Positions 9,253-17,565 of a stretch of 64,000 nucleotides of DNA are shown in pieces. Numbering within the stretch: the stretch's first letter is position 1; each line of letters begins with the position of its first letter. A model generated the notes under the pieces. The model was not told where the DNA came from and did no database searches. It saw only the letters and a list, made by a program, of their open reading frames with translations. A program made the position numbers and the translations under genes. The stretch spans positions 534,501 through 598,500 of the forward strand of contig NZ_CP069811.1 in NCBI RefSeq assembly GCF_016894385.1, read 5' to 3'. Origin of the DNA: Cupriavidus oxalaticus. Its GTDB lineage: Bacteria > Pseudomonadota > Gammaproteobacteria > Burkholderiales > Burkholderiaceae.

Positions 9253-10152
9253 TCAGGCAGTGGTGGTGGCGGTGGACAGCATCGCGGCGGCGATGCACTC
9301 CGCGGTGCGGGCGGCGGAGGCGGTCATGATGTCGAGGTTGCCGGCGTACCTGGGCAGGTAGTCGCCCAGGCCCTCGACCTCCAGGAAGATCGAGACGCGC
9401 TTGCCGTCGAACACCGGGCCGTTCTTCAGCGTGTAGCCGGGCACGTACTTGCGCACCTCGGCGATCATGTCGTGTACCGACGCGGTAATCGCCGCGACGT
9501 CGGGCGCCTCGTCGGTCAGGCAGTGGATGGTGTCGCGCATGATCAGCGGCGGCTCGGCCGGGTTGATCACGATGATGGCCTTGCCCTGGCGCGCGCCGCC
9601 CACGGCTTCGATCGCACCCGCCGTGGTGCGCGTGAATTCGTCGATGTTGCGGCGCGTGCCGGGCCCCACCGAGCGCGACGACACCGTCGCCACGATCTCG
9701 CCATAGGCCACCGGCTGCACGCGCGACACCGCATGCACCATCGGAATGGTGGCCTGGCCGCCGCACGTGACCATGTTCACGTTCATCTCGTTGCTGCCGA
9801 TGTGGGCCTCGAGGTTGACGGGCGGCACGCAGAACGGGCCGATCGCCGCCGGCGTCAGGTCGATCACGCGCACGCCGCGCGCCGTCAGCCTGGCCGAGTG
9901 CTCGGCGTGGACGTAGGCGGAGGTGGCATCGAAGGCAATGCGGATATCGTCGGCCTCCAGGTGCGGCAGCAGGCCGTCGATGCCGTCGCTGGTGGTCTTC
10001 AGGCCGAGTTCGCGCGCGCGCGCCAGGCCCTCGGATGACGGCTCCACGCCGACCATCCAGACCGGTTCCAGGATGTCGCTGCGGCGCAGCTTGTAGAGCA
10101 GGTCGGTGCCGATATTGCCGGGCCCGATCAGGGCGCATCGGATCTTGTTCAT
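9253..10152 (-). CDS. hsaG: Acylating aldehyde dehydrogenase (HsaG/TesF/MhpF)
   Basis: NAD- and CoA-dependent dehydrogenase converting the aldehyde released by HsaF (propanal in steroid catabolism, acetaldehyde in other pathways) to its acyl-CoA. 299 residues, the normal family length. Rossmann motif IGPGNIGTD at the N-terminus, active-site Cys130 in MVTCGGQAT, and NPAEPP/MRDTIHC segments typical of the family. Lies between hsaE and hsaF in the usual order hydratase-dehydrogenase-aldolase, with 59 and 11 bases between genes. Confidence 0.95.
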   Translation of the reverse strand: MNKIRCALIGPGNIGTDLLYKLRRSDILEPVWMVGVEPSSEGLARARELGLKTTSDGIDGLLPHLEADDIRIAFDATSAYVHAEHSARLTARGVRVIDLTPAAIGPFCVPPVNLEAHIGSNEMNVNMVTCGGQATIPMVHAVSRVQPVAYGEIVATVSSRSVGPGTRRNIDEFTRTTAGAIEAVGGARQGKAIIVINPAEPPLIMRDTIHCLTDEAPDVAAITASVHDMIAEVRKYVPGYTLKNGPVFDGKRVSIFLEVEGLGDYLPRYAGNLDIMTASAARTAECIAAAMLSTATTTA

Positions 10153-10211
10153 GGTGTCTCGCGTGGCAAGTGGAAGGAATCAGGAAGTCAGCAAGGGAGT
10201 CAGCAAGGGAA

Positions 10212-10994
10212 TCAGCAAAACGCGACGCTGCAGCCGCCGATGCCGGTGATATGCATGGACAGCCGGTCGCCGGCCTGGACCGGGATCAGCGCCGCGAGCG
10301 AGCCCGACAGGATGGCCTCGCCGGCCAGCAGCGGGATGCCGAAGCTGCCCAGCATGTTGGCCAGCCAGGCCACCGCATCGGCGGGATGGCCGAGCGCGGC
10401 GCTGCCCAGGCCCGTGGCCACGCATTCGCCGTTCTTCTCCAGCGTCATCGCGCAGGCGGCCAGGTCGAGCGCGTGCGGGCTGACGCGCTCGCCGCCGAGC
10501 ACGTAGACACCGCAGGAGGCGTTGTCGGCGACGGTGTCCTCGATGCGGATGCGCCAGTCGCGGATGCGCGAGTCGACGATCTCGAAGCACGCCGCCACCG
10601 ACTCGGTCGCGTCGAGCACGTCCTCGCGCGTCACGCCCGGCCCGCGCAGCTCGCGCCGCAGGAAGAAGGCGATCTCGCCCTCGGCGCGCGGCTGGATCAG
10701 CGTGTGCGCCGGAATGGGCTGGCCCGCGGCGTAGTGCATGCTCTGCAAGAGGATGCCGAAGTCCGGCTGGTGCACATCGAGCATCTGCTGCACGGCCTGG
10801 CTGGTCACGCCGATCTTCTTGCCGGTGATGCGGTCGCCCGCGGCGAGCCGGTGGGCGATGAAGCCTTGCTGGATGCGGTAGGCGTCGCTGACATCGAGCT
10901 TGAGCCCGCGGCCGCTGAGCGGCGGCACGGGCGAGCGCGTAACGAGCGCGTGGTGGAGTTCGTGGCTGAGTGAGGCGATCTGGTCGGCGTGCAT
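10212..10994 (-). CDS. hsaE: 2-hydroxy-alkenoate hydratase (HsaE/TesE/MhpD)
   Basis: Adds water to the 2-hydroxydienoate released by HsaD, giving the substrate of the HsaF aldolase. 260 residues from the ATG at 10994. Conserved family segments are visible: VDQPDF-like [20 protein letters not shown] with metal-binding Glu residues, [20 protein letters not shown] and a C-terminal [13 protein letters not shown] at 11021 would add nine residues, but the ATG form matches MhpD length better; neither has a strong ribosome-binding site. Second gene after the DUF1302 porin, 63 bases downstream. Confidence 0.93.
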   Translation of the reverse strand: MHADQIASLSHELHHALVTRSPVPPLSGRGLKLDVSDAYRIQQGFIAHRLAAGDRITGKKIGVTSQAVQQMLDVHQPDFGILLQSMHYAAGQPIPAHTLIQPRAEGEIAFFLRRELRGPGVTREDVLDATESVAACFEIVDSRIRDWRIRIEDTVADNASCGVYVLGGERVSPHALDLAACAMTLEKNGECVATGLGSAALGHPADAVAWLANMLGSFGIPLLAGEAILSGSLAALIPVQAGDRLSMHITGIGGCSVAFC

Positions 10995-11057
10995 GGCGAT
11001 GCGGAGCGGTTGCGCTGCCACGGCAACGTGCCGCGGCAGCTCGGGGCGAAGCAGGCG

Positions 11058-12620
11058 TCAGAACGAGTACTTGGCGTTGAAGGCCACGTAGTCGCGGTCC
11101 GCCAGCGGACGGTTGGTGATGCTCGGCCCGCCGATAAACGCGGCGTAGGTCAGGTTGAGCTCCAGGTTGTTCAGGTACTTGAAGGTCACCCCAACGCTGG
11201 CGCGCCGGTCGCCATAGCCCATCAGCGTGCCGAAGGCGCCGGCCACCGCCGAGCGGCCGCTGAACTGGTGCGCGTAGGTCAGCGGCACGGTCATGTCCCA
11301 GCCATCGAACACGTTGTTGTAGGTCAGCGACCAGCCCAGCTGGAACGCCGCCGAGTTGCGCGTGTTGGTCAGCTGGCTGAAGCCCATCACCGGATCGACG
11401 CTCAGCACGTGCAGGTAAGCGATTTCACCGAGCAGCGTCTGCGAGTTGGCGAGGAAGGTGGGCCCCACCGAGTAGATCGCGGACAGCTGCCCCTGCAGCG
11501 CCTTGCCGCGCGAGGCCGTGGGCGAGCCGGCCACGTCCACCAGCATCGGGATGCCGTCCTTGTAGCTGACCTCGCCGGCGATGTTGGCGCCGAGCACCTG
11601 CGTGGAGAAGCTGGCGCCGGTCAGGTTGATGCCGCCGAAGAACTTCTCCTGGTATTGCAGCGTGGGGAACAGCGAGGTCACCACGCTCGGGTTCTTGTCG
11701 TGGTAGCGCAGCTGGTAGAGGCCGAGTTCGGTGCCTTCGAACACGCGCCAGCGCGCGCCCACGCCCCACTGTCCCCAGTCTGACGGGCGGATGTCCGGCC
11801 CGCGCGGGATGCGGAAGCCGGGCCCGATGATGAACTCCGCGCCCGGGCCGACCACGTCGCTGGTGCTGAAATAGCTGCCCGGCGCCGACAGCTGGTTCGG
11901 CTTGAAGGTGAACTGGTAATAGCCCACCAGGCTGAACGACGGCGTCACCTGCAGCTGCAGCGAGGCCTGCGGCACCGGCAGCAGGATGTCCTTGACCTCG
12001 GCGCCCGGCACGAAGGCCTTGGTGGCATCCGCAGGCCCCTGCGCACCCGCGATATTCGCGAAGAACAGGCTCTCGCCCCATGCCACCACCTGGTTACCCA
12101 GCTTGAAGCTCAGCTGGGTGCCGCCAATCGGCGTGGTGCCGTAGACATAGGCATCGAGCAGCTGGGCGCGATGCTCATGGTAGTCCTGCGCCGATTCCGT
12201 GAACTGGTTGAACGGGCCGCTGTGGTTGACCGTGAACGGCGCATTGTTCGAGTTGGTGCCGCGGTAGGCCCAGTCGTAGAACACGCTGCCGCGCAGCAGC
12301 GCGCCGAAGGCGCCGTGGCGCAGGTGGGCCTCGCCCAGCAGCGACACGCGGTTGGCGATCATGTCGCCGGGCTTGAAGTTGCGGTCGCCGTCGTCGCCGT
12401 TGATATTCGCCGGGCTCAGCAGCGTGTCGCTGCGGTGGCCGGTGCGCACCGCTGCGCCGTAGGACGCCGTGACGCTGTAGTCGAGCGTGGTATCGCGGCC
12501 GAAGTCGATCGTGTCGCCGGCCTGTGCCGACGGCGCCAGCAGCGTGGCCAGTGCGGCCGCGGCGGCGATCGGCCGCAGCCGGCTGCGGCGCTTCACGGGG
12601 CCGCGTGGTGGTTGGTGCAT
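11058..12620 (-). CDS. DUF1302-family outer-membrane protein, likely steroid uptake channel
   Basis: 520 residues with a signal peptide (ends near APSAQA) and a sequence rich in alternating amphipathic beta strands ending in an aromatic C-terminus (AKYSF), typical of outer-membrane barrels. The segments NQVVAWGESLFF, PGAEVKDILLPVPQ and SLVGYYQFTFKPN are characteristic of DUF1302 proteins, which in other bacteria accompany RND transporters in gene clusters for hydrophobic substrates. The ATG at 12620 is preceded by GGGGAG at good spacing. It heads the hsaE-hsaG-hsaF operon and has the shared operator at 12717-12732. A transport role for steroids is inference. Confidence 0.85.
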   Translation of the reverse strand: MHQPPRGPVKRRSRLRPIAAAAALATLLAPSAQAGDTIDFGRDTTLDYSVTASYGAAVRTGHRSDTLLSPANINGDDGDRNFKPGDMIANRVSLLGEAHLRHGAFGALLRGSVFYDWAYRGTNSNNAPFTVNHSGPFNQFTESAQDYHEHRAQLLDAYVYGTTPIGGTQLSFKLGNQVVAWGESLFFANIAGAQGPADATKAFVPGAEVKDILLPVPQASLQLQVTPSFSLVGYYQFTFKPNQLSAPGSYFSTSDVVGPGAEFIIGPGFRIPRGPDIRPSDWGQWGVGARWRVFEGTELGLYQLRYHDKNPSVVTSLFPTLQYQEKFFGGINLTGASFSTQVLGANIAGEVSYKDGIPMLVDVAGSPTASRGKALQGQLSAIYSVGPTFLANSQTLLGEIAYLHVLSVDPVMGFSQLTNTRNSAAFQLGWSLTYNNVFDGWDMTVPLTYAHQFSGRSAVAGAFGTLMGYGDRRASVGVTFKYLNNLELNLTYAAFIGGPSITNRPLADRDYVAFNAKYSF

Positions 12621-12688
12621 GGTGGTCTCCCCTTGGTTTCGGTGGTGGTGCATGGCCTGGCACTTCGAATGGCGCGCATCTGGCCGCA

Positions 12689-12732
12689 AGCGTAGAGAGG
12701 GGGAGACCTGCACAAATCGGCAGAACGGACTA
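12689..12732 (-). promoter_or_regulatory. Promoter of porin-hsaEGF operon with 16-bp operator
   Basis: Operator TAGTCCGTTCTGCCGA (12717-12732, read on the minus strand) is separated by 22 bases from a -10 candidate TACGCT (12689-12694). The ATG is about 70 bases downstream. Left half-site matches the shared consensus perfectly; right half is weaker. Confidence 0.75.
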
Positions 12733-12742
12733 GGCGGATTCC

Positions 12743-13534
12743 CTACTCAGTGCGGTTCAGCGACGCGGCGTCGAGAAAGGCCGGACGTTCGCCGCCGCCA
12801 TCGATCACGAGGTTGGCGCCGGACACATACGACGCCTGCGGCGAAGCCAGGAACAGACATGCATTGGCGATGTCATCGGGCTGTGCCAGGCGGCCCAGCG
12901 GCACTGTCGCGGCCATCGCGCGCAGTGCCTCGGGGTCGCCGTAGTGCTGGTCGCGCGAGGTGTCGGTCAGCACCATGCCCGGACTGACCGCGGCAACGCG
13001 CACGCGCGGCGCCCATTCCACCGCGAGGGTGCGCACCGCATTGAGGATGCCGGCCTTGGCGGCGCCATAGGCCGCGGTGCCGGGCGAGGGCCGCAGCGCG
13101 CTGACGCTGCCGACAAACAACTGCGTGCCGCCGCCGGGCTGCCGCTGCATGCGGGCATTGACACGCTGCGCCAGTTGCAGCGGTGCCACCAGGTTCAGCC
13201 GGATCACCGATTCCAGCAGCCGTGGCGAGGCTTCGGCGACCAGGGCGTACGGCGAGCCGCCGGCGTTGTGGATCACGACGTCCAGCGTGGGGCTGGCCTG
13301 CGCAATCTCGGCCAGCATGGCATCGGCCTGTTCGAGGTCGCGTATGTCCGCGGCGATGAAGCGGGCGCTGCGCCCGTCTGCGCTCGGCAGTTCGCCGTCG
13401 TGCGCGGGCGCGGTGCGTCCGCACACGAAGACCTGCGCGCCGGCGCGCAGGAAAGCCTCGCCGATGGCGCGGCCGATGCCGCGCATGCCGCCGGTCACCA
13501 GCACGGCCTGGCCGGTGTAGTCGAATCCTGTCAT
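12743..13534 (-). CDS. SDR-family oxidoreductase
   Basis: 263-residue short-chain dehydrogenase. The N-terminal TGGMRGIGRA nucleotide-binding motif, NAGG, a Ser in SVSAL, and the YGAAKAG catalytic Tyr/Lys are intact. The C-terminus has the family's FLASPQASYVSGANLVIDGGG. Substrate cannot be read from sequence; given the neighbours a hydroxysteroid or a CoA-thioester intermediate is likely. It is divergent from hsaD across a 127-bp gap, and a TACGAT box 22 bases from the shared operator at 13589-13604 suggests a common control point. Confidence 0.88.
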   Translation of the reverse strand: MTGFDYTGQAVLVTGGMRGIGRAIGEAFLRAGAQVFVCGRTAPAHDGELPSADGRSARFIAADIRDLEQADAMLAEIAQASPTLDVVIHNAGGSPYALVAEASPRLLESVIRLNLVAPLQLAQRVNARMQRQPGGGTQLFVGSVSALRPSPGTAAYGAAKAGILNAVRTLAVEWAPRVRVAAVSPGMVLTDTSRDQHYGDPEALRAMAATVPLGRLAQPDDIANACLFLASPQASYVSGANLVIDGGGERPAFLDAASLNRTE

Positions 13535-13560
13535 GGGTCCCCCTGATGCATGGAGGGCCC

Positions 13561-13633
13561 ATCGTAGGAGAAGTGGCCGGATCGCTCGTAGTCCGAATGA
13601 ACGATGCCCGGCAGGCCATGGCTGCGCAATATC
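13561..13633. promoter_or_regulatory. Divergent promoter region with shared operator (SDR / hsaD)
   Basis: Operator TAGTCCGAATGAACGA at 13589-13604. Toward the minus strand, a TACGAT box (13561-13566) lies exactly 22 bases away. Toward the plus strand, a weaker AATATC (13628-13633) lies 23 bases away. One palindromic site could therefore serve both genes. Confidence 0.7.
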
Positions 13634-13661
13634 GCTGGACGATTCCACGGGAGACGCTTTC

Positions 13662-14534
13662 ATGTCCGCTACGCCACAGCAACCGCCTTCATCCCTGCAT
13701 CCCAACCTGCCGGTCGGGCGCTTCGTCACCATGTCCGGGGGCCTGCGGCTGCACTGCCTGGACGCGGGCAGCGGCGAACCCGTGGTCTTTATCCACGGCA
13801 GCGGCCCGGGCGCGAGCGGGCACAGCAACTTCCGCTTCAACGTGCCGGCCTTCGCCGCGGCGGGCTTCCGTACCGTGGTGGTGGACCTGCCCGGCTATGG
13901 CTTGTCGTCCAAGCCGGATGACGTCGAATACACGCTGGATTTTTTTGTCGCCGCGCTGCGCGAGCAGCTGGTGGCACTGGAGCTGCCGCGCTGCGTATTG
14001 GTCGGCAATTCGCTCGGCGGCGCGATTGCGCTGAAGTACGCGCTGGACTATCCCGAGCATGTGAGCCGGCTGGTCATGATGGCCCCGGGCGGCGTGGAAG
14101 AGCGCGAGACCTACTTCCAGATGGAAGGCATCCAGCGCATGGTGTCGCTGTTCACCGGCGGGCACATGAATCCGGACACCATGCGGCAGCTGCTGCAATT
14201 GCTGGTGCATGACGCCAGCCTGGTCACCGACGCGCTGGTGGACGAGCGCATGGCGGTGTGCCGCGAGCAGCCGCGCGAGGTGCTGGCCACCATGAGCGTG
14301 CCCAACCTGACCGCGCGGCTGGGCGAGATCGCATGCCCGGTGCTCGGCTTCTGGGGCATGGAGGACCAGTTCAATCCTGCTTCGGGCGCGATGAAGTTCC
14401 TCGGCGGCTGCGCCGATGCGCGCTTTGTCATGATCAACCGCTGCGGCCACTGGGTGATGGTCGAGCATGCCGCATATTTCAATCGCGAATGCCTCGGCTT
14501 CCTCGCCGATACCGCGCCGGCCGTCGCGGCATAA
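13662..14534 (+). CDS. hsaD: Meta-cleavage product hydrolase (HsaD/TesD type)
   Basis: Alpha/beta hydrolase that cleaves the C-C bond of 4,9-DSHA, the product of HsaC, yielding a 2-hydroxydienoate (to HsaE) and HIP/DOHNAA (to FadD3). 290 residues. The HGSGPGASG oxyanion-hole motif, nucleophile Ser117 in GNSLGG, Asp235 in GMEDQF and His263 in CGHWV form the complete triad of the meta-cleavage hydrolase family. The start at 13662 is about 70 bases from the operator and gives family length. First gene of a plus-strand operon with an SDR, ketosteroid isomerase and a TetR regulator. Confidence 0.93.
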   Translation: MSATPQQPPSSLHPNLPVGRFVTMSGGLRLHCLDAGSGEPVVFIHGSGPGASGHSNFRFNVPAFAAAGFRTVVVDLPGYGLSSKPDDVEYTLDFFVAALREQLVALELPRCVLVGNSLGGAIALKYALDYPEHVSRLVMMAPGGVEERETYFQMEGIQRMVSLFTGGHMNPDTMRQLLQLLVHDASLVTDALVDERMAVCREQPREVLATMSVPNLTARLGEIACPVLGFWGMEDQFNPASGAMKFLGGCADARFVMINRCGHWVMVEHAAYFNRECLGFLADTAPAVAA

Positions 14535-14574
14535 TTGGCGCCCATACCCATACAACGACACCCGAGGAGACACC

Positions 14575-15360
14575 ATGGAATACCCGTATAGCCTGTTCGA
14601 CCTGCGCGGCAAGGTAGCCGCCATCACCGGCGCCGCGCGCGGCATCGGCGCGGAAACCGCCCGTGTGCTGGCGGCCGCCGGCGCGAAGGTGGCCGTGCTC
14701 GATGTGCTGGAAGCGGACGGCAAGGCCACCGCCGAGGCCATCTGCGGCGCGGGCGGCGAGGCCGCGTTCTGGCAGCTCGACGTCACCAGCGAAAGCGACG
14801 TGGCACGCGTGCTGGATGCGGTGGCGGCGCGCTTCGGCGGGCTGGACATCCTCGTCAACAACGCCGGCATCGAAGGCCCGAACGAACCGACCCACCAGGT
14901 GGCGCTGGAGCAATGGCAGAAGGTGATGGCGGTGAACGTGACCGGCACCTTCCTGTGCACCAAGCATGCCATTGCGCACATGGAGCGCGCCGGCAGCGGC
15001 GCCATCGTCAACGTGTCGTCGATGTATGGCATTGCCGCGGGGCCGGACGTGCCGCCCTACCATGCATCCAAGGCCGCGGTGCGGATGATGGCCAAGACCG
15101 ATGCCATGCTCTATGCGGCCAAGGGGATTCGCGCCAACTCTATCCATCCCGGCTATATCCGCACGCCAATGCTCGAGCACGTGGCCCAGGTCTCGGGGCA
15201 GGGCGAGGCGCTGTTCGGCTACCTCGGCAGCCAGACGCCGATGGGCAAGGTCGGGCAGCCGCGCGACATCGCGGCGGGCATCCTGTACCTGGTCTCCGAT
15301 GCCGGACGCTATGTCACCGGCGCCGAGCTGGTGATCGACGGCGGCTACACCGCACGCTGA
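14575..15360 (+). CDS. SDR-family dehydrogenase, probable hydroxysteroid dehydrogenase
   Basis: 261 residues with TGAARGIGAE cofactor loop, NNAG, catalytic Ser in NVSSMYG, YHASKAA (Tyr/Lys) and a C-terminal GAELVIDGGY. An Asp after the second beta strand (AVLDV) predicts NAD(H) preference. GAGGAGA precedes the ATG. It lies 40 bases after hsaD and 17 before the isomerase gene, so oxidation of a ring hydroxyl (3- or 7-position) to feed KSI/KstD is a reasonable inference, but position and stereochemistry cannot be decided from sequence. Confidence 0.87.
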   Translation: MEYPYSLFDLRGKVAAITGAARGIGAETARVLAAAGAKVAVLDVLEADGKATAEAICGAGGEAAFWQLDVTSESDVARVLDAVAARFGGLDILVNNAGIEGPNEPTHQVALEQWQKVMAVNVTGTFLCTKHAIAHMERAGSGAIVNVSSMYGIAAGPDVPPYHASKAAVRMMAKTDAMLYAAKGIRANSIHPGYIRTPMLEHVAQVSGQGEALFGYLGSQTPMGKVGQPRDIAAGILYLVSDAGRYVTGAELVIDGGYTAR

Positions 15361-15377
15361 CGGACAAGGAGAGCACG

Positions 15378-15755
15378 ATGCCCGATAGCGCCGCGATGAA
15401 AGCCACGCTGCTTGCCTATGTCGAACGCTTCAATGCCGGCGATGCCGAAGGTGTCGCCGCGCTCTACGCGGACGATGCCACGGTGGAAGACCCGGTCGGC
15501 GCGCAGCCGCTTGCCGGCAAGCCGGCCATCCTTGCCTTCTACCAGCACGCCACCTCGCTCGGCGCCCGCCTGGAGGTGGTGGCGCCGCCGCGCGGTTCGC
15601 ACGGCAACGCCGCCGCGCTGACCTTTGCAGTGCATGCGCGCCTGGAGGGGAAGCCGGCACGCATCGACGTGACCGACATCATGACGTTCGGCGCGGACGG
15701 GCGCATCCAGGGCATGCGCGCCCACTGGGGGCCGGACGACGTGCATTTCGTGTAA
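15378..15755 (+). CDS. ksi: Steroid delta-5-3-ketoisomerase
   Basis: Moves the delta-5 double bond of 3-keto-5-ene steroids into conjugation (delta-4) in the cytoplasm. The 125-residue product has the same length as the Comamonas testosteroni enzyme and matches it along the whole chain (YVERFNAGD, ADDATVEDPVG). Tyr14 and Asp38 occur at the classical positions, and Asp100 corresponds to the oxyanion-hole Asp99. It belongs to the SnoaL/NTF2 fold, but retention of all three residues supports true isomerase activity. Situated 17 bases after an SDR gene; together they would carry out 3-beta-ol oxidation and isomerisation. Confidence 0.93.
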   Translation: MPDSAAMKATLLAYVERFNAGDAEGVAALYADDATVEDPVGAQPLAGKPAILAFYQHATSLGARLEVVAPPRGSHGNAAALTFAVHARLEGKPARIDVTDIMTFGADGRIQGMRAHWGPDDVHFV

Positions 15756-15775
15756 GAACGGCGGCAACCGCAGCG

Positions 15776-16405
15776 ATGGTCCGGCGTAGCCGCGACGATG
15801 CTGTTGCCACGCGCGGGCGCATTCTTGCCAGCGCGCAGCAGCTGATGCGCCAGCGCGGCGTGCACTGCGTCACGCTGGAGGATGTGGCCCGCGCCATCGG
15901 CATGACGCGCGGGGCGGTGTATGCCCATTTCCGCTCGCGCGCCGCATTGATGGGGGCGCTGCTGTCCTGTGCCGAAGCGGATCTTGCCGACCGGCTCGCG
16001 CCGCTTGCTGCCCGGCACCACGCCGGCGCGGCCACGGACATGCTGGAGCCCGCGCTTGCCGCATTGCTCGATGACGACGGCATGGCACGCCATGTCAGCC
16101 TGCTGGCGTTCCTGCTGCAGCACAAGTGCGGCACCGCCTGCGAGCTGTGTCCGCTGCGCGCGCGCGTGTTGCGGGGTGCCGATACCTTGCGCAACGCGCT
16201 GGCGGTCCGGATGGCCGAGCCAGCACAGGCCGGCCTGCTGGTCGCGCACCTGTGGGGCTTGCTGAGTGCCCATGCGCTGCAGCTGGCGCCGTCCGGCTTG
16301 TCCGGGTGCGCGGCATCGCTGGCGCGGCTGTATGCCGCGCCGGGTATGCAACGCGGTGCATGGCATGGCGCCGGCGCTCCGGCATTTCCTCGGGATACCC
16401 CCTAG
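15776..16405 (+). CDS. TetR-family transcriptional regulator
   Basis: 209 residues. The N-terminal helix-turn-helix is typical (TRGRILASAQQLM, then VTLEDVARAIGMTRGAVYAHF). The ligand domain is divergent and contains the Cys cluster KCGTACELC around residue 122-130, possibly a metal or redox site. It starts 20 bases after ksi, in the same operon. The target is unknown; the palindrome that starts within its own stop codon (16403-16418) is a candidate operator, although LuxR-type activation fits the geometry better. Confidence 0.88.
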   Translation: MVRRSRDDAVATRGRILASAQQLMRQRGVHCVTLEDVARAIGMTRGAVYAHFRSRAALMGALLSCAEADLADRLAPLAARHHAGAATDMLEPALAALLDDDGMARHVSLLAFLLQHKCGTACELCPLRARVLRGADTLRNALAVRMAEPAQAGLLVAHLWGLLSAHALQLAPSGLSGCAASLARLYAAPGMQRGAWHGAGAPAFPRDTP

Positions 16406-16446
16406 TCTGCTCGGACGAAGAGCCGGCGGCGGGCGCCGCCTACGAT
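16403..16446 (+). promoter_or_regulatory. Promoter with operator in front of the 73-residue gene
   Basis: Operator TAGTCTGCTCGGACGA (16403-16418) is followed after exactly 22 bases by TACGAT (16441-16446), one of the best -10 boxes of the set. The TAG of the operator doubles as the stop codon of the TetR gene. Confidence 0.8.
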
Positions 16447-16485
16447 GCTGTCAAAGGACCCGGAAAGGGTGCGGAGGAGACAGCG

Positions 16486-16707
16486 ATGAAGCGGCTCGGA
16501 TTTCGTTGGGCGGCCGGGCTGGCCGCGGTGGGGGGCGGCCTGGCCGCGGCCTGGGTGCTTGCCGGCGGGAATGGGGTCGCCGTGGCGTACGGCGGTCATG
16601 ATGAAGTCCGTGCGGCCGACACGGGTCCGGATGGGTGTGATGCTGCCTGCGTGCGCAGCCGGGGCGCTGCGGCCATGGTGATACTTGGCCAGCGCCCGCC
16701 GCAATGA
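16486..16707 (+). CDS. Small secreted or membrane protein, unknown function
   Basis: 73 residues, starting at an ATG preceded by a strong GGAGGAGA ribosome-binding site. Residues 1-36 form a signal peptide or single transmembrane segment (basic start MKRLGFRW, then an Ala/Gly/Val-rich hydrophobic stretch). The remainder is short and has two Cys residues (DGCDAACVR) that could form a disulfide. It has its own operator/-10 pair, so it probably belongs to the steroid regulon. No family is recognised. Confidence 0.65.
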   Translation: MKRLGFRWAAGLAAVGGGLAAAWVLAGGNGVAVAYGGHDEVRAADTGPDGCDAACVRSRGAAAMVILGQRPPQ

Positions 16708-16737
16708 CGGCGGCGGGGCTGTCTTCCACGCCGTCGG

Positions 16738-17208
16738 TCAGCGCTGACGCTGCGCGTGCAGCGCTTCAGCGCGCGCCTTGACGTCTCTTGCAACCTGGTC
16801 GAAGCCCTGTTTTACCCAGGCGCCGTGTTCGCGCATGATGGTTTCGGCGTTCAGGCCCAGGAACAGGTCGGTGGTGAAGTAGCGGGTGCGGGCGGGGGCG
16901 ATTGCTTCGATGTACTGGTCGCGGCGGGCGGCGTCCTTGTTTGCGTCCGTGGGACGTTGCTCCCACGACAGCAGGCGTTCCGGTTCCCACGCCACGAGGT
17001 ATTCGTTGACCGGGATGATCTGGCCGGTGCCAGGGATGCGGACTTGCATGTGGACCATGTCGCCAAGCTTCGCTGTTGTTTCCAGGCCGGGGCAGAAGGT
17101 GTTCCATTCCGCGTAGCGGGGGAAGTCGGTCAGGACTTCCCATACCAGGGAGGCGGGGGCTTCGATTTCCACGGTGATCGAGGTGACCAGGTTTTCTGGC
17201 TTGGCCAT
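16738..17208 (-). CDS. SRPBCC (START/Bet v1-like) domain protein
   Basis: 156 residues. The N-terminal strand and following segment VWEVLTDFPRYAEWNTFCPG are typical of the SRPBCC superfamily, whose fold encloses a large hydrophobic ligand cavity; polyketide cyclases and lipid carriers belong here. AAAGGAGA lies before the ATG. It is convergent with the 73-residue gene and has its own operator-like site at 17274-17289. A steroid-binding or cyclase-like role is plausible from fold and context, but nothing in the sequence proves it. Confidence 0.82.
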   Translation of the reverse strand: MAKPENLVTSITVEIEAPASLVWEVLTDFPRYAEWNTFCPGLETTAKLGDMVHMQVRIPGTGQIIPVNEYLVAWEPERLLSWEQRPTDANKDAARRDQYIEAIAPARTRYFTTDLFLGLNAETIMREHGAWVKQGFDQVARDVKARAEALHAQRQR

Positions 17209-17245
17209 GTTGTCGTCTCCTTTCATTTCTTTGTTTGGGAATCCA

Positions 17246-17289
17246 ACACTAGGGCTGGGCTGTGCGGGGCGCATACCCTGAATGGACGA
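17246..17289 (-). promoter_or_regulatory. Promoter of the SRPBCC gene with operator-like site
   Basis: On the minus strand TCGTCCATTCAGGGTA (17274-17289) is followed after 22 bases by TAGTGT (17246-17251). The palindrome is weaker than most, but the spacing is the same. Additional half-sites (TGGACGA at 17298-17304) lie upstream. Confidence 0.55.
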
Positions 17290-17461
17290 GTCTGGGTGGA
17301 CGATGATGATGGTGATTGAACGAGCCCAAAGCTGTGGGTGGCCCCTGCCGCGGGCGGCAACGTAGGAACGCCTGCGGCTGCGCTGCGCGCCGGCAGTATC
17401 TCAGGTCAGGGGCCCTGGCACAGAACGCGTCGCTGCGCTCGCCTGGCGCTATCGCCGGTGT

Positions 17462-17508
17462 GTTTGCTCCCCTCTCCCGCTTGCGGGAGAGGGGGCCGGG
17501 GGAGAGGA
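17462..17508 (+). repeat. Dispersed hairpin repeat, copy a
   Basis: Begins TTTGCTCCCCTCTCCCGC, pairs with GCGGGAGAGGGG and has a GGGG-rich tail. One of nine related copies in the window, all between genes. Confidence 0.9.
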
Positions 17509-17565
17509 CCGGCGCTGCGACGGAGTGCCACGCGCTACCGTATGTAGCGGGTCTTTCCGGGCGCC

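Larger units (their letters stand above)
17209..17565. other. Intergenic region (357 bp) between SRPBCC gene and LuxR gene
   Basis: No credible gene. It holds the ribosome-binding site and operator/promoter of the SRPBCC gene (17246-17289), further GACGA half-sites up to 17304, a GC-rich stretch with no recognised feature, and one copy of the dispersed hairpin repeat at 17462-17508. Confidence 0.7.

Noticed and set aside
17290..17320. Operator-like GAGTCTGGGTGGACGA on the plus strand
   Set aside because: No gene follows on the plus strand and there is no -10 at the shared spacing; it is more likely an auxiliary half-site for the minus-strand SRPBCC promoter.
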